NCBI RefSeq assembly: GCF_028769735.1
Contig: NC_088172.1
Coordinates: forward strand, 69,402,631-69,466,630
Direction: 5' to 3'
Length of the DNA stretch: 64,000 nucleotides
From: Zonotrichia leucophrys gambelii
Taxonomy: Eukaryota > Chordata > Aves > Passeriformes > Passerellidae
This document shows positions 43,142 to 56,136 of this stretch, piece by piece. The translations under genes and the position numbers were made by a program. How positions within the stretch are numbered: the stretch's first letter is position 1; each line of letters begins with the position of its first letter. The notes below the pieces were generated by a model. That model did no database searches, was not told the DNA's origin, and worked only from the letters and a program-made list of their open reading frames with translations.

Positions 43142-44160
43142 AGACACCTTTCCTTCCTGTGCATGCATCCCAGGCCAGCTTCCACTTCCCCATATTTATA
43201 TAATTCTTACTTGTATTGCAAGTCCTGCCATTACAGTGCTGCACTGCCAGATTTTTATGATTGCTTTTGAATACAGAACATTTTTTATACCTGTACTAAA
43301 GTCAGGAAAAAAAAAGAAGCCAACATATCCATTGATTTTCTAAGCATGAAGTGGTTATTCTCAAGTATCTAAAACGTTTTCCAGAGGCAAACTTGGTTTA
43401 GCAATTAGCACTGTGAAAACATATCCTTTGAAGGACACTGATAGATATTTGTGCATGGTTATGTTCAGAGCCCACCAAAGGGATGTACTTTTCAGAATTA
43501 ACAAGTGTTGATGTAGTGAGAGAAATGGAAGTTGCACTGTGCTCACAATGTAAATGCTTAGCTTGCATGGAGCTAAATGTGAGGGGGAAATTTACAATTT
43601 ACATGTTCCAGTGTTAAGCATGTGTAGAAATTATTGGAATTGCAGCTGTTGGGTGAAATTCAAATATTCTAACTTAAAAAGTCTAAAAGTTACTTGTAAA
43701 GTCCTGCCAAGTTGTCTTAAACTCCTCACTTAATGGAAATAAGGGGATTTTTTTTTTTTTGGTGCCTGTCTTGGGTGGTGGGAATTACCCTGTGGGAGCA
43801 TGTATTCCTTCTATCAACTGTAAAGGAAGCATGCAAGGAATATATTAGACTCATATAGCCAACATTTTGATGCTTAAATGCATTGAAATGAATCTCACAC
43901 AACTATACCATTTAGGGAAAGATGAAATTCAAAATGCAAAGCATGAAATAGTGCTGCAAACCTGTGGCAGAAGATGTAGCACACAACCCTGCAGTGGAGA
44001 TACGTTTGCTTGTAAGTGTGGTCAGTGAGGGCATTTTGTGATTTTCTTTGATCCCCTGAGTGGTTCAGCCAGGGCACCTCCATCCAGGCACTGGCAGAGA
44101 GGAGCGCTGGGACAGCCCCTGGGAGCACTGGGAACCTCCCTGGGGATGGAGGGGCCTGGG

Positions 44161-44184
44161 CACCCCTGAGCTGCAGGATTGCCC
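44161..44184. repeat. 24-bp dispersed repeat, copy 2
   Basis: Matches 43118-43141 at 23 of 24 positions and directly precedes the G-quadruplex motif. Confidence 0.65.
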
Positions 44185-44189
44185 CTGGT

Positions 44190-44210
44190 GGGCAGGGCAG
44201 GGCTGTGGGG
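44190..44210 (+). repeat. Canonical G-quadruplex motif
   Basis: Four G runs (GGG, GGG, GGG, GGGG) are spaced by CA, CA and CTGT. This meets the standard G3+N1-7 rule with short loops and lies on the PRKN sense strand in a local GC-rich patch (44056-44290). Confidence 0.8.
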
Positions 44211-45632
44211 ACATCAGCAGCCCAGCCACAGGAGGGAGAGGCAGGGCTGACATGGGGTCCTGGCTGGGACAGGCAGGGCATCAACACCACTTTACTTCTC
44301 AGGTGGCTCTATCTGTAGCAGCTGTCATATTTTGCTTTCATTTTGCTATTTTATGTAATGTTAAAGGCTTGGTTTAATTTTTTCTTTGCCTTCTCTCTGA
44401 AGAACATAAGTCATACAGAGGGATAATTTAAAGAAAAAAAAATAAAAAGCAGAAGCTAATTCTGTCTGAGAAAAAATATGTGAAGATTTGGGTAATTAAA
44501 TTGGTAGTAGTTAGAATCATAGTTTAATTACAAGTGTAGTTGAAAGTGTGTGTTCAGACCAATTGAAATCAGGGCATTTATGATGTTAGGAGACATCAAT
44601 CCATCCTTCCTAAATCTTGCTTCTTTATTCTTCTTCTGGAGATACGTGTACTTGTACGAACAGATTAAAAATATGTTTATGAAGAGAATACCACAATGTA
44701 AATTGCAAGTTTACAGTTACACATTTCTATATCTTTAAATGCACCTTTCATTCCTAAGTGCAGCATTTGGAGTTAATTTATAAAGCAATATGAGAATCAA
44801 GTAACAACAATATTATTCAAACAAACTGGTGTATGATGGAATGTGTTGAAGCAAATGAATGCTTGAATTTAATTTGAGCAATAAAACTTTAAATAGCGAC
44901 AAAGAAATTACTTGCGAGTTTATAAAGCTGCTGGTCCTTTGAACTGGGCATCATCCCTTCATTATTTTCCTGCTTGGACTTAGGCTCATTCTTAAAACAT
45001 CAAATTAGCTTTATGCATCTGATTGCTCTAAGGTCAGTGGAACTATGACAGTGTTAAAAGTGCTATAAAAGTATTAAATATTAAATAAGTTTTATATTTC
45101 TTATATCTTGCTCTACCTTCCTAGTTAGCAAAGCCCTGTAACAGTCACTGCAGCTGAGAACATATGAAGCGCATAGCTTTGACTGTGAGCGAAAAGAGGC
45201 AACAGATAAGCCATTTAGGTGCCATTTTATCAGTCTGCAGGAATCCTCAATCCTGAGTTTTGGCTTCTGACTGAAGCCAGTTGTCCATGCTTTTGCACTG
45301 TTTCCTTTCACCTCCTAGGTGTAATTATTATTGATTTTTTTTTTAATATTCCAGTTGTTTCTTTATGTCTGTGGAAATTTCATGAAGGCTTGTACTTTTC
45401 AAGTAATAATTGGGAAGAGGGAAGTGAAAATTTTTGGTAATTGTTGAGACCATTAATGGCTTCTGTAGGACAGAGGGCATAAAAACTATTCCTCAATGCA
45501 TTCTATAGAAAATAGCAGAAATCTGTAAAGCACAGTTTATTTACACCATTTGACATGTGCTAGTTTCACATCAAAGACTTAGAAAATGCACTTTTCTGTA
45601 AATGTTTGGTGTGTACAGTTTGCCAGTGTTGT

Positions 45633-45660
45633 GTTAAGCACATCAGGTGCTGTGCTTAAC
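45633..45660. repeat. Perfect 10-bp hairpin, 8-nt loop
   Basis: GTTAAGCACA (45633-45642) is the exact reverse complement of 45651-45660. The stem has mixed base composition, which makes chance less likely than for AT-only palindromes. No function is known. Confidence 0.7.
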
Positions 45661-46383
45661 TACAATAATTAACAAGGTTCCATGTGTGTTTTCATGTACA
45701 CTAATATGTTTGTGCATATATGGAGGAATTTGTGGGTGAGATAAAAATAGTTCTTAAGTGCTTAGAGCAGGGAGGGGTTTTTAAAGTCTCTTTATGTTTT
45801 ATTTATGGGATGCTTATTTGTCATAAACTTTGTCTTTAGCCACAATGCAGGAATTTAACACAATCCAAGACTTTTTCAAAACTCACCAATATTTGGTAAA
45901 AATAGGTTACAGTGTAAGAACATGTTTTACAAAGTTCCACTTAGAAAAAATAAATTAAAAATAGAAATAAGAAACATCAGAAATATGCCCAGAAATATTT
46001 AAAAAAGAAAAAAAGAAAAGGAAGATTTCTTCTTTTTTCCCTGAAATATTGCTTCTGAAATGTGACAATCTGAGATGACTTCTTACAGACAGCAGACTGT
46101 TAGGATGTGTCAGTATAATTCAATATTGTATGCATTTGACATTTCTGAACTCATTGCTAGAAAGAATCATGCCAACAGTGACATAGGTTTTAAGCTCTCT
46201 CTCTTTGCTAGTAACGTCAGGATCTGTTGTATAATCAGCTAAGCAAGATCCAGTGAAAATCTGAACTATGAAAAGATTTGAAACTAGGTTGGGCAAGTCT
46301 CTGAAAAACAGGCTATACAAAATATTGCATTTGGAAGAGAATGCAGCAGTGGATGGCTAATAACATTTAAACATGCATGTTTT

Positions 46384-46668
46384 TCATAGAATCATAGAAT
46401 AGTTTGAGTTGGAAGGGACATTTAAATGTTATCTAGTCCAGCCCCCTACAATAAGCAGCAGCACCTTCAACTAAGGCAGGTTTCTCAGTCCTGGCCAGCC
46501 TTACCTTGAATGGGGCAACCCATTCCAGAGTTTCACCACCCTCACCACAAAACCACTTATTTCTTATATCTTATCTAAATCAACCCTACTGCAGTTTAAA
46601 ACCATTACCCCTTGTCCTTTCACCTTAGACCCCCTGCTAAATAGTTTGTCCCCATCTTTCTTTCAAGG
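46384..46668 (-). mobile_element. CR1 LINE retrotransposon, 3'-end fragment
   Basis: The segment opens with the reverse complement of the CR1 terminal repeat (two units of ATTCTATG). It continues with the familiar CR1 3' region read backwards: TTGGAAGGGAC, a TCTAGTCCAGCCCCCT-like block, and a stretch ending in ATTACCCCTTGTCC. It is therefore a minus-strand, 5'-truncated copy of about 285 bp, the usual fate of CR1 insertions in birds. It holds no intact reverse transcriptase. The inner (5') boundary near 46668 is approximate because similarity fades. It lies antisense to PRKN about 2.2 kb upstream of exon 8. Confidence 0.9.
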
Positions 46669-48837
46669 AGAATGGAGAGAAAAAGTTCTTGCTAGGGAAG
46701 AAAAAGGAAACCTTCCAATTTTAAGGAGTTTAGTCAATAATAAATTGGAAAGGATAGGAGGGAAGAAAGAAATACTTGATTGAAGTAGAAGCTGTAAGGA
46801 CTCCAAAAGGCAAATGCAGTTCAGTTGGTGTTCTAAAGCTAACATCTGTCAAAGATTAACAGGCAGCATTACATGAAATCATAATTATCCTCTACACTTA
46901 GAAATTCCTATGGCAGTATGCAATCAGTGCAGATATTTTCAGGGAAAATCATGTGCAAGAAAATATATTGCTAATTATGTAAGGACTTCAGGCTAAGAGA
47001 GAGGAGCCATATACAATAAGTTTTGATTTGAAGCACAAAGACAACAGTTCTGGACTACAACTCAGGGCTCAGGTCAAGAGTTCTTGAGACAGAGTTGGAT
47101 GGAGATGTAAATCCCAGTGAGAATACGAGAAAGTGCTGCATAGCAGTGATTCTGTGGTAGGAGTAGCAAGAACAATTAAGTGCATTGAGAAAGAGAAAGA
47201 ATAAACAGCATGGAGAAAATGAGAAAAGTAATTTAAAAGTGATACACCAGTTGTGGTTCTAGAAGTTGAGAATAAAATCTGATTAAGAAATAATCACTTA
47301 GAGCTAAAACACATGTTCAAATATGTGAATACCTTTGTGCATGAGGAAGAGGTGGGTGTAAAGAAGCTAGTAAGAATACCATAGGTTTCATTAAATGGGA
47401 ATAAATGCTAATATTTATTAAGAGACAATTCATTAATATACTATATACTATTACTATATGCTTAAACCTGGGCCAACTTCAAACCTTTTCTTACTTTTGT
47501 ACGGGTTTGCTGATAAAGTTGTGTAGATGGTGCATTTTTCACCTACTCCTCCTCAGAGTGAAGATAAAACATTTACCAGTAAAAGGCTGACTTGAGTAAC
47601 ATTTAAATCAGTTCCCTAAGTGGAAAAAATTCGTGAATACAAGACTTTTACAAGTATAATTGCTCATTTTTGAACATGACAATGTCTATTGTTCTTGTTA
47701 TTGTTAGAACATGTCTATTGTTCATTTTTTTGTCTTTTTAGTTATGTTGCTTTCAAAAGTAGTTTTTTCCTTCTGCATCCCTAAGACAGCTATGCCAACA
47801 GAAAGTGTGGGTGTAGGCCATGTCTCATTGGCCTTGAGTAAAACCATGGTGCTGGTGGAGACTTCCTGACAGTTATGTCCAAATTCATTTGTATTCTTTT
47901 AATGGCAGTCATTAAGAGTGAAAGGTAACTATTTGTAGTAGCTTCAGCAGAAAACCAAGTTGATAAAGACCATGGTTCCTCCCGTTTTCTGAGAGGAGCT
48001 ACGTTCTTAATTCTTTTTAAGGAATTTTTTCTGTTCACAAAGAGATGCTCCAATTTATGGTAAAAAGAGTAAAGCCCAGATAGCCCTCACAGTCTGCTCT
48101 TTCATCCCTTGTCAGGAATTATTCTGGTAGTGTACAAAAGTCATTTGCAAAAGTGGTATACAGAAGCCTTGGATTTTATTGCCAGGAGGGGAAACACAGT
48201 CTGAGCAGGTGACTAAAGTACATGGCAGCTAGCAAGACACATTCTTTCTTACTGGCTGGTACAGATGTGAAAGTTTGTAGTGATTGAAAATTAGCCTCAT
48301 TGCAAAATTCTTGTAATCACTCCTCTGCCTGTGTTCTGGGTTTTTGTGTTAACACTAGGGGGTAACAGCAATATTTATGTGAAATGGGTTATAATTGTGA
48401 CAGCCAAAATTAAGTGATCTGTGAGGCCTATTAAATCCTTCAGGGAATCAGGGAAAACATGTATTATTCTTAGAGATAAGTCCAAACCTGTTGTGTGAAT
48501 CAGAATTCAGCTTTGGGCAGCTCCAATGTTTTGATGTGAGATCCTCTTTTAACAGGCTTTTTGGCTTATACAAAGGGTTGGCGGTATCTGGCAGACAGTG
48601 CTGCCCTTTTCATCTTGCTTTTGTTTGTAGTCCTTTGGGGAAAGGGCTAAAATATTTGGGATATAACCTTTCTAAGTGTTCTTGGTAGCATGCTCAGAAA
48701 TGCGGAGGGATTATTTGATAGATGGTTTTCAGTATTCTGGTGCCTGCAGAGCCATGGCTAATCTTTCTAATCTTCTTTATCTAAGGTAATCTGTATATTC
48801 TATCATCTCTGCCTCTATGTGTCTTATGCTGAAATTG

Positions 48838-49042
<205 letters not shown>

Positions 49043-50132
49043 TAACCCCCAAAGACCTGAAATGTGGGGGAAAAACCACACAGGAGTTATATGTGAGAGC
49101 TGGATTTTTTTCATTCTATCCATCAGCCTTGACAGGTTATTAATTGGTACATCTGCTACCTGCCACAGTTTTTCAGCTTTTGACTACAGCAGTAAACAGA
49201 CTCTCTAAAGCAGCAGACAGACAAACAATCTGACTACAGGACTGGTACTTACAGCTACTCGTGATATCCATCCCTTTGTGTGTCATTTTTTCTCTTTTGA
49301 AAGAGTGTTTCTAAAATTATAGCTGTGCTTTGCACTCAGAAAACTATTTCTGCAGAGGGACCTTAGGAAGGCATAAATGAAGTATTCTTTGCAACACTCA
49401 AAAGAAGGTCAGATATTATTTTGTCAACAATGAAATTAACATACAGAGGTTTTGAGAAATGGCCTTAAATTTTGAGAGACAAGTTGAATTTTCATACGCT
49501 CAATTCTTCTGAAATTCAAGTTGTCTTTTCCTCTGAAGTATCCCTCCTAAGGTAGTGGTTACAAAGCCTGAGGGCATGACACAGAGCTGCAGGTGCTAGG
49601 GACCCAGGGGCTGAAAGCCCAGCATTAGTGTGTTGCACATGGCACTATCCACATCTCTTAATGAACCTGGCACAAGGGACTTGCACAGGGTGTATGAGCG
49701 CTGTGACAAAGGTAGGAGCAACTCCTGAGGTGTTAATTCAAAGTCTTGTTTCATTTTTAAATTAGCTTGTAGTGACAAGAACACACTGTTGCTTCTCCTT
49801 TCCCTGTCACTCTCCCTTTTTTTATTACAATTGTGGCTGCTGTTACAATTTCTGGACTTCCAATTTTCCTCCACCAGCCCCTCACTTCAGCTGTTATAGA
49901 GAGTCACAAGTCATGTTTCTCAGGAGCTCAGCTTTTCCTTAGCAAGAGATACTGGAAGCAGGAATCTGGTGAGATTGAGGCCTTAGGAAGAGGAAATAAA
50001 AGAAGTTACAACCAGGATTGATGGGCTCAAGAGACTGATTAGAGCTCCCTGACAAAAGGAGGGCAGAGTGAGATGAAGCTTGGGTAGAATGAAGAGATGG
50101 GGTTGTTTCATTGAAGGGGTTGGGAGTAGAAA

Positions 50133-50194
50133 CCAGAATGATAAGGGTCTGACAAGGGGCCTGAAAAGGCTCCAGAATGATAAGGGTCTGACAA
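50133..50194. repeat. Exact 23-bp direct repeat, 39-bp period, in purine-rich tract
   Basis: The block starting CCAGAATGATAAGGGTCTGA at 50133-50155 recurs exactly at 50172-50194. It lies within a roughly 480-bp stretch (49980-50460) whose + strand is strongly purine-rich, with many AAGG and GAGA words. It may be the remnant of a minisatellite or an unrecognised repeat. Confidence 0.85.
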
Positions 50195-53017
50195 AGACCA
50201 AGGGCTGGAAGGGAATGACCAAATACAGAAGCTTGCTGAAGAGACTGGCAAATAAAGGAAGATCTGCACTTAAGCTGTGTGAAGAGGTGAAGCTAAGCAG
50301 TCTAGGAAGAGTTGGACAAAAGGAGAAATTTGAAGGAAAAGTAAGGAACGGCTAAACCAAAAGGCTGCAAGTGTGAGAGAGAGGACTGAATCAGACAGAT
50401 CTGACAGCTCCTCTGGACTGGAAAAGCCCTAGAATGGAGCTGTGGACCTTAGCCTGACTAATGATCACTGACAGAGCAATATTTAACTGATGGACTTTCT
50501 TTGCAAATAGTGATCATTGTCATGAGGCTTGAAATATTCCATTAGCCCATACATTTATAAGGATTGTTGCAAATGCATTCTGTCATACAAAATCATTGTT
50601 ATCGTGAGCCTACTGAAGACCACAGTAGCTTTTGTTTGAAGTTAGCACACACTTTGATAGTCAGGAAATAAATTGGTGCAAAACCAAGAGAAAAAAATTT
50701 AAATATATCTAAGTGAAGACAGGAAGGAATTACAGACAAAGTTCTTATTCATGTGACTATCTATTTATTTCTTATATTTATTTAGATATTTGCTTTTTAA
50801 AATTATCTAAGATGTTTATTTTTCTGTTATGCCTACTAGATAGAAAAAATTAATAGTAAGTTATAAGACTATTTTATTCAGACTGTTTGCAATTTCAGTA
50901 CTGTAAACAGTTATATATTTTCTTCCATTCCAATCAATAGCCAAAGAAAAATAGGGACATGTCCCTGCTTCATATCCAGTCTTGATTTATTTTTAAAGTG
51001 CTTATGTATTTAAGGCCAGATTATAAAAGCAGAATGGACTATTGTGATAATCTGTTCTGATCTACTTTAGAATACACATTACATGACTTTTTTGGATTAA
51101 TTCTTGTTTAAACTGCAGTATATTGCCTAGAAAAGCATCTATTCTTTGTTTACAAATCACTTGCAGACTTTAGATCCTATTATACTTCTCAGTAGTGGAA
51201 GACAAAATATTCCCAGCCTCTTTCCATTCCACCACTCCACCAGCACCAGAATGTTTCCTATGTTGCATGTCTCCAATTCCTCAGAGTTCAAGTGAAAAAA
51301 GCCCTGGTCCCTCTTTTCTTCACTGAGCATTTGCTTCCTGTAAATAAAAATATAAATAAACTGACCACATAAATGCTCCTATAAATGTAAATACCAATTT
51401 AATCATTTGTTGATGTCATTAGGAAAGAAAGGTTTTGAGTGACTTTCAGGATCAAATCTCTTGAAAACATGTGTCTGCCTGACTATCTGAAATATCTGTA
51501 TATAAATGTAAGCATTAATGAAAAACTAATGCTGATAAATAGAAGTGTGAAGAGTTGATGATTAATATTTTCTTAAAGGAGTTATATAATAATAAGGCTC
51601 TTGTTCAAATAATCAAACTTGGTAGTCTCCTGGACATGTAAAATTTCCATGTCTTCTAATCTGTTAGGAACACACATTATGGGAAATTTATTCTAGGTGG
51701 AAAGTCTGTCTTTTAGGGTTTAGTCACTGGCAATAAGATAGTTTTTAAAGAGGGAATCAGCTTTGGACTTCATGGAAAGATGCAGTCGTAGTCTGCATGC
51801 TGAAATAGAAGAGTACAAGCTTCCCTGGTACATGATATGCATTGTGGATACCTAACCTACCACATAAAACCAGCTTCCAGAGTAATGGGCTGAAAATACA
51901 ACACAAATGTAGCTACAGATTGCTGTCCCATTGATACTTGACTATTTGAGATGATGCCAGAGAGTCTGATCCAGGAAGAGTCTCAAGAATCAGCTTTGAC
52001 TGGTTTCTTTTGAACTCCCTTGTCACAGACTCTCCCAGTCCACTAAGGTCTGTACAAGTCAAAAAAGTCTCCTGCACACAAGTCCCAGGTGAAGGGTGAA
52101 GCCTGAAGCTTCTAATTGCCCAAAGCTCTGCTGAGCTTTCTCTTGCAATTTGCTCTCACTTTTCATAATCCATCCATTTCCCCTAGCTTAAGGGGTGCAG
52201 CCCAATCTCCTGGCTAGCTCCTCCCTTTCTTAAGTATTTGAGATATAGCCAGGATCAGATTGAAAGATTTTGTAAGTGGGGAGCTGTTGAAAAATAGCGC
52301 AATGTAAGAAAGTCTCCTGCAGTAGCCATTTGCCCTGTCAGGCTGGCTGTCTCTGCAAGTAAATGTTTCTGCAAGTGGTGATAGTACAAGCTGCTTACAA
52401 ATATATGCTAAAAATGCACCAAATATAAGCTCTGTTCAAATACAGTGGAAGGCAGGTAATTCTACAAGCCAATGCCAGAAGCAGCAGAGAAAACACTCCA
52501 AGCATAAACACCACAATATCCCAGCATAGCAAGATGACTTGCAGTGAACTGTTATGGAGTCTCCCTAATGACTCTATGAGAAACTTCCCTCTTGTCCCCA
52601 AAGTGATAAAAAAAACCTTGTTTAATTGTTTAAATGGAATATTGTGATTCATGAATAAAATAGCAGCTACATCTGAATGCTGGAAGGGAAAACAAATAAC
52701 AGGCGAGCAAGCAATCTGCTGCTATACCTGAGTGCCCCCAACAGGTCACAGCGCAGACGAAGCAGATGACTTCTAGTGGCAGGAAGGGAAGCTGCTCAGT
52801 AATGTATAGCTGTGCTTCTCTGTTACATCATCTGCTCTGACAACTTTGCAGGATGTATTGGCCAGTTCCTTGATATTTTGACAGGGGAACGATCAATTTT
52901 AACAGATCTCTCCTATCAGCTGCTACTGAAACTCATATCACTGCTCACTTTTTTTTTAGAACTGTTGTGAGTGTTTATATCCCTGGAATCTGAGCAAGCC
53001 TGAACGGGGACCATTTT

Positions 53018-53100
53018 GGGGGGAGGGGTTTGTTTGGTTGATTGGGGTTTTTTGTAGGATTTTGGTTTGGTTTTTCGGGGGCTGGGGTTTTTTTCCCCCC
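53018..53100 (+). repeat. G/T-rich low-complexity tract
   Basis: The + strand has G runs at 53018-53023, 53025-53028, 53044-53047, 53077-53081 and 53084-53087 separated by T-rich spacers, then ends in C6. Strand asymmetry is marked. The long spacers make a stable G-quadruplex uncertain. Confidence 0.75.
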
Positions 53101-55616
53101 ACATTTCCTTGTCAATTAGGGAAAACTTATGCAAAGGAGTACCCTAGAATACCCTCTTTTGAAAATCTGCAGATGCATGTCCCCGTGCTCCTCAAAGATG
53201 ATGTGGGCTTGTGCTAGTTTTCACAGTGAGCTGTAACTTTAGGAGATATAGAAATCAAGTATGAAACGAACACAGCATGGTTACAGATCATTTAACATTA
53301 GTTGAGGTCTGGAAGGATTTTATGTACAATGTGTGGGTGTGACAAGGTTGATTTTTTTTTAATTGCAATACTTGCCAGAGGATTTTTTTTTTTCAAATGC
53401 ATGCTACTGAATATTCATGTAAAGTCAGTCTTAAAGTAATTGATGTATATTTACCCGTTCAGGCAAAAGTAATGACATATGACAATTCTAATTAATCAGC
53501 TGAGTTTAGTACAGGAAAGTGTCAAATATGATCAACAAAGTGCTTCTGAAGTATTTCTGGGTTAAGATTTTTTGATAACTACACTTGCAAGTAATATAAG
53601 CTACATCTCAGTAATTCTAATCAGTTAAAGAACAAAATAAATTTTTACTGGATGATTTCTCCCATTCATAATTACTGAGCCAAAGATGGTTTGTTAGCAT
53701 TCCAAAACCTTTATCTTTACAAGTGTAGTTCTTACACCTCTGCTGCTTCCCACCCAGTGCCATGGCTTCAGCTGCTATTCCAAGTGAGTGATACCTACGC
53801 ACATCTCTCAGTTTCTGCCATTTTTCCATCTAATATGTCTTTTCTCTCCATCTCATTTGGCTCACCTTTTGGATTTGCCACTACCACAGTCTCATCACTT
53901 GCTCTCTAAGACTGAGCTACTGCATTTAACTCTTGATCCTCTTTACACCATCTTTTTTTTAGTAACTGGAACTTCGCAGCAAACTTTATAATCTTGTAAC
54001 TTCATATGTCCAGTGATATGCCTCTCTTTCCTTCCTATGCTATACCTGCCTGGAATGTCTCCTAACCAACTTCTTCCCTAACTCAGAGGTATTTGGATTC
54101 ATGAAACTTCCTCAGTTTTGTCTCTTCTGGATCATAATAAATTTAGCATTTAAATTCTTGTCATAAGGTGAATATCTCTACATTCTTACACATTTGAACT
54201 TACTGTACAGTAGGCAAGTGAAAGTCATTTATTTTTGGTTCAATAGCTGACATAATGAATGAAGAGGAGGAAAATAGAAGGTACTTAGTCAAAACAAATT
54301 TAAAGGATTTTTTCTGTCAAAAAAAAAAAGGTGTCATTTTATACAGAATTCAAATTTCTCTTCCAGACAGCTTTTATTTAATTCAGAAAGAAGATTTGAA
54401 CCCTAGTGTTCAGGATCTCAGGTACATGTGGAAGTTAGGACTTCTTCCATCCCTTGGAAAGCTTTGATCTGCTTTCAGGGAATATGCCTGTGCTCACTCT
54501 TGTGACCTGAGAATTGGGAGCCAGTCTCTACTGCTCTACTGAAATGCAGTTCCACAGTTTGCAACAGCAGCAGCTGAACAGATGTCCTTGCATCAGTTAC
54601 AGCCTTGATGGCTGTTCCTTTAGCAGGAAGAGTTTGCATTTGAGCTCCACAAGGGTCAGAAGAAACTGAATGTTTATCTCTGTCATCCAGTCTATTCACA
54701 CTGATCCCCCAAATACCTGCTGGAAGATCGCAAACTTCCAGCAGTTTGTAAATACAGTGCTAACCCCTACACTGTGCTCATTCCCCCTTCTTCATTGAAT
54801 CATATTGTGCTTGCTTTCATATCATTCCACTAACTGCAGTCTTTCTTTTTTTCTCCCCATCTCTACTCCAGTTTAATTTTGTATGTAAATTGTGGTGCAC
54901 TGATCCATGTAGAGGTTTCTTACCTAAATATTTTCTTCAAACAACTGTTTGTACCCAGTTTTCCACAACTCTAGAGGTGGTTGTATTTCTTGTCTCCTTG
55001 GGTGCTCCTGTGTTAACAAGGAGCTGATCCTCTGAACTTGCTCTTTCAATTTGATCAGGGGCCAGCAGAGAAGCCCAAAAACTCAGGAAAAATAAATTAG
55101 GAGTGCTCCATGGAGAGCCATGTCAGTTCATCACTTTTTAATCTGTATTTTAGGTGACACATTTGTAAGTATTTTTACTAGTCCAATGAGTACTACTGGT
55201 TTCATACTGTAAGTTGCCTAATTACATTATGGGACTAATTCTTGGAGTTTTTGTACATGCATAATATATATAAATAAAGTGCTTAGTCTACACTATGGAC
55301 TAATAGCCTCCACAATCTAATTTTGAAACACACAGATGGTTATTTGATTTATAGGAGCAGTAAAAACAATCTGACTCCAGAAAGTAGATTTGCTTTCCTC
55401 AGAGACTCTTACATGCAGTTAAAGAAACAAGTAATTGAATTACATTTCAGAGATTTGGGCTTTACATCTACTGTTATACTTTTGTCCAAAGTTGTCTGCA
55501 AGGCTGCTACTGAGGAGATGCTTTTAGATGAGGGGGGGGGAGAAGGAAAATAAAGAAAACAATATCCAAAGTGTAAAAGCAACATTAAAACAGCTCAGGG
55601 CATTCATGGTGTAACA

Positions 55617-55678
55617 GGGGGATTGGAATAAATGACCTTAAGATTCCTTCCAACCCAACCATTCTATGACTCTATGAT
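55617..55678 (+). mobile_element. CR1 LINE, short 3' tail fragment
   Basis: The motif TTCCTTCCAACCCAACC is followed by ATTCTATG and ACTCTATG units, the canonical end of CR1 elements in sense orientation. Only the last 60 bp or so is recognisable, so this is a severely 5'-truncated copy. It ends about 110 bp before the solo LTR and is in the same orientation as PRKN. The left edge is approximate. Confidence 0.85.
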
Positions 55679-55785
55679 ATTAAATCATAATTTGTAAATT
55701 AATTGACACAGCCAGGAATCACTGTGTTCATGAAGTGTGTTTTGCAAGAGTTTTGTGCATTCAGGTGCATTTCTGTTTTGTTTTG

Positions 55786-55790
55786 GTATC
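55786..55790. repeat. Target-site duplication, left copy (GTATC)
   Basis: These five bases directly precede the TG start of the solo LTR and are repeated exactly after its CA end. Confidence 0.9.
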
Positions 55791-55796
55791 TGTGGT

Positions 55797-55843
55797 GGTT
55801 TGACCAGGAAGGAGTGGGAATTCTGGGATGCTGTGGTCAAACC
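55797..55843 (+). repeat. Inverted repeat at the 5' end of the solo LTR
   Basis: GGTTTGACCA at 55797-55806 is the exact reverse complement of 55834-55843, with a 27-nt spacer. The same GGTTTGA core also occurs, inverted, at the 3' end of the LTR, so the terminal integrase-recognition sequence is present three times. Confidence 0.75.
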
Positions 55844-55920
55844 AATGGATGTTCTGAGTTTCATACTGACACCTGGTGTAGCCAGTGGGGTTTGGACACA
55901 CCTCCGAGAATACACAGGGG

Positions 55921-55926
55921 TTAAAA
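55921..55926 (+). promoter_or_regulatory. Candidate TATA-like box of the LTR promoter
   Basis: TTAAAA lies about 130 bp into the LTR and just upstream of the GC-rich block, a position that would fit a short U3 and a long R region. No start site can be proved from sequence alone. Confidence 0.4.
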
Positions 55927-56122
55927 AGCAGAGGTCTGCCCCTGGCAGGCTCTCTTGGGACGTCGCTGCGAAGAGGTCAGATCACCCTCCCCTGTCCAGT
56001 CGCTGCTGCTGGGCGGGGGAGGGGCAGCCACGTGGTAGGCCCGGGCCTGGACAGAGATGGGGGTGAGAAGGCCCTCAAGGATGGAAGGGTGGAGGAGCCC
56101 CAAGAGACATCGGGCAGCCATT

Positions 56123-56136
56123 CCCCCCCCCCCCCC
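56123..56136. repeat. Poly-C run of 14 inside the LTR
   Basis: C14 lies within the GC-rich part of the solo LTR, next to GA-rich sequence. It is probably unstable in length and prone to sequencing error. Confidence 0.85.

Noticed and set aside
43895..44377. Overlapping frames of 131 and 105 codons
   Set aside because: Both strands are open because of a local GC-rich patch. No domain, splice-linked partner or codon signal was seen.
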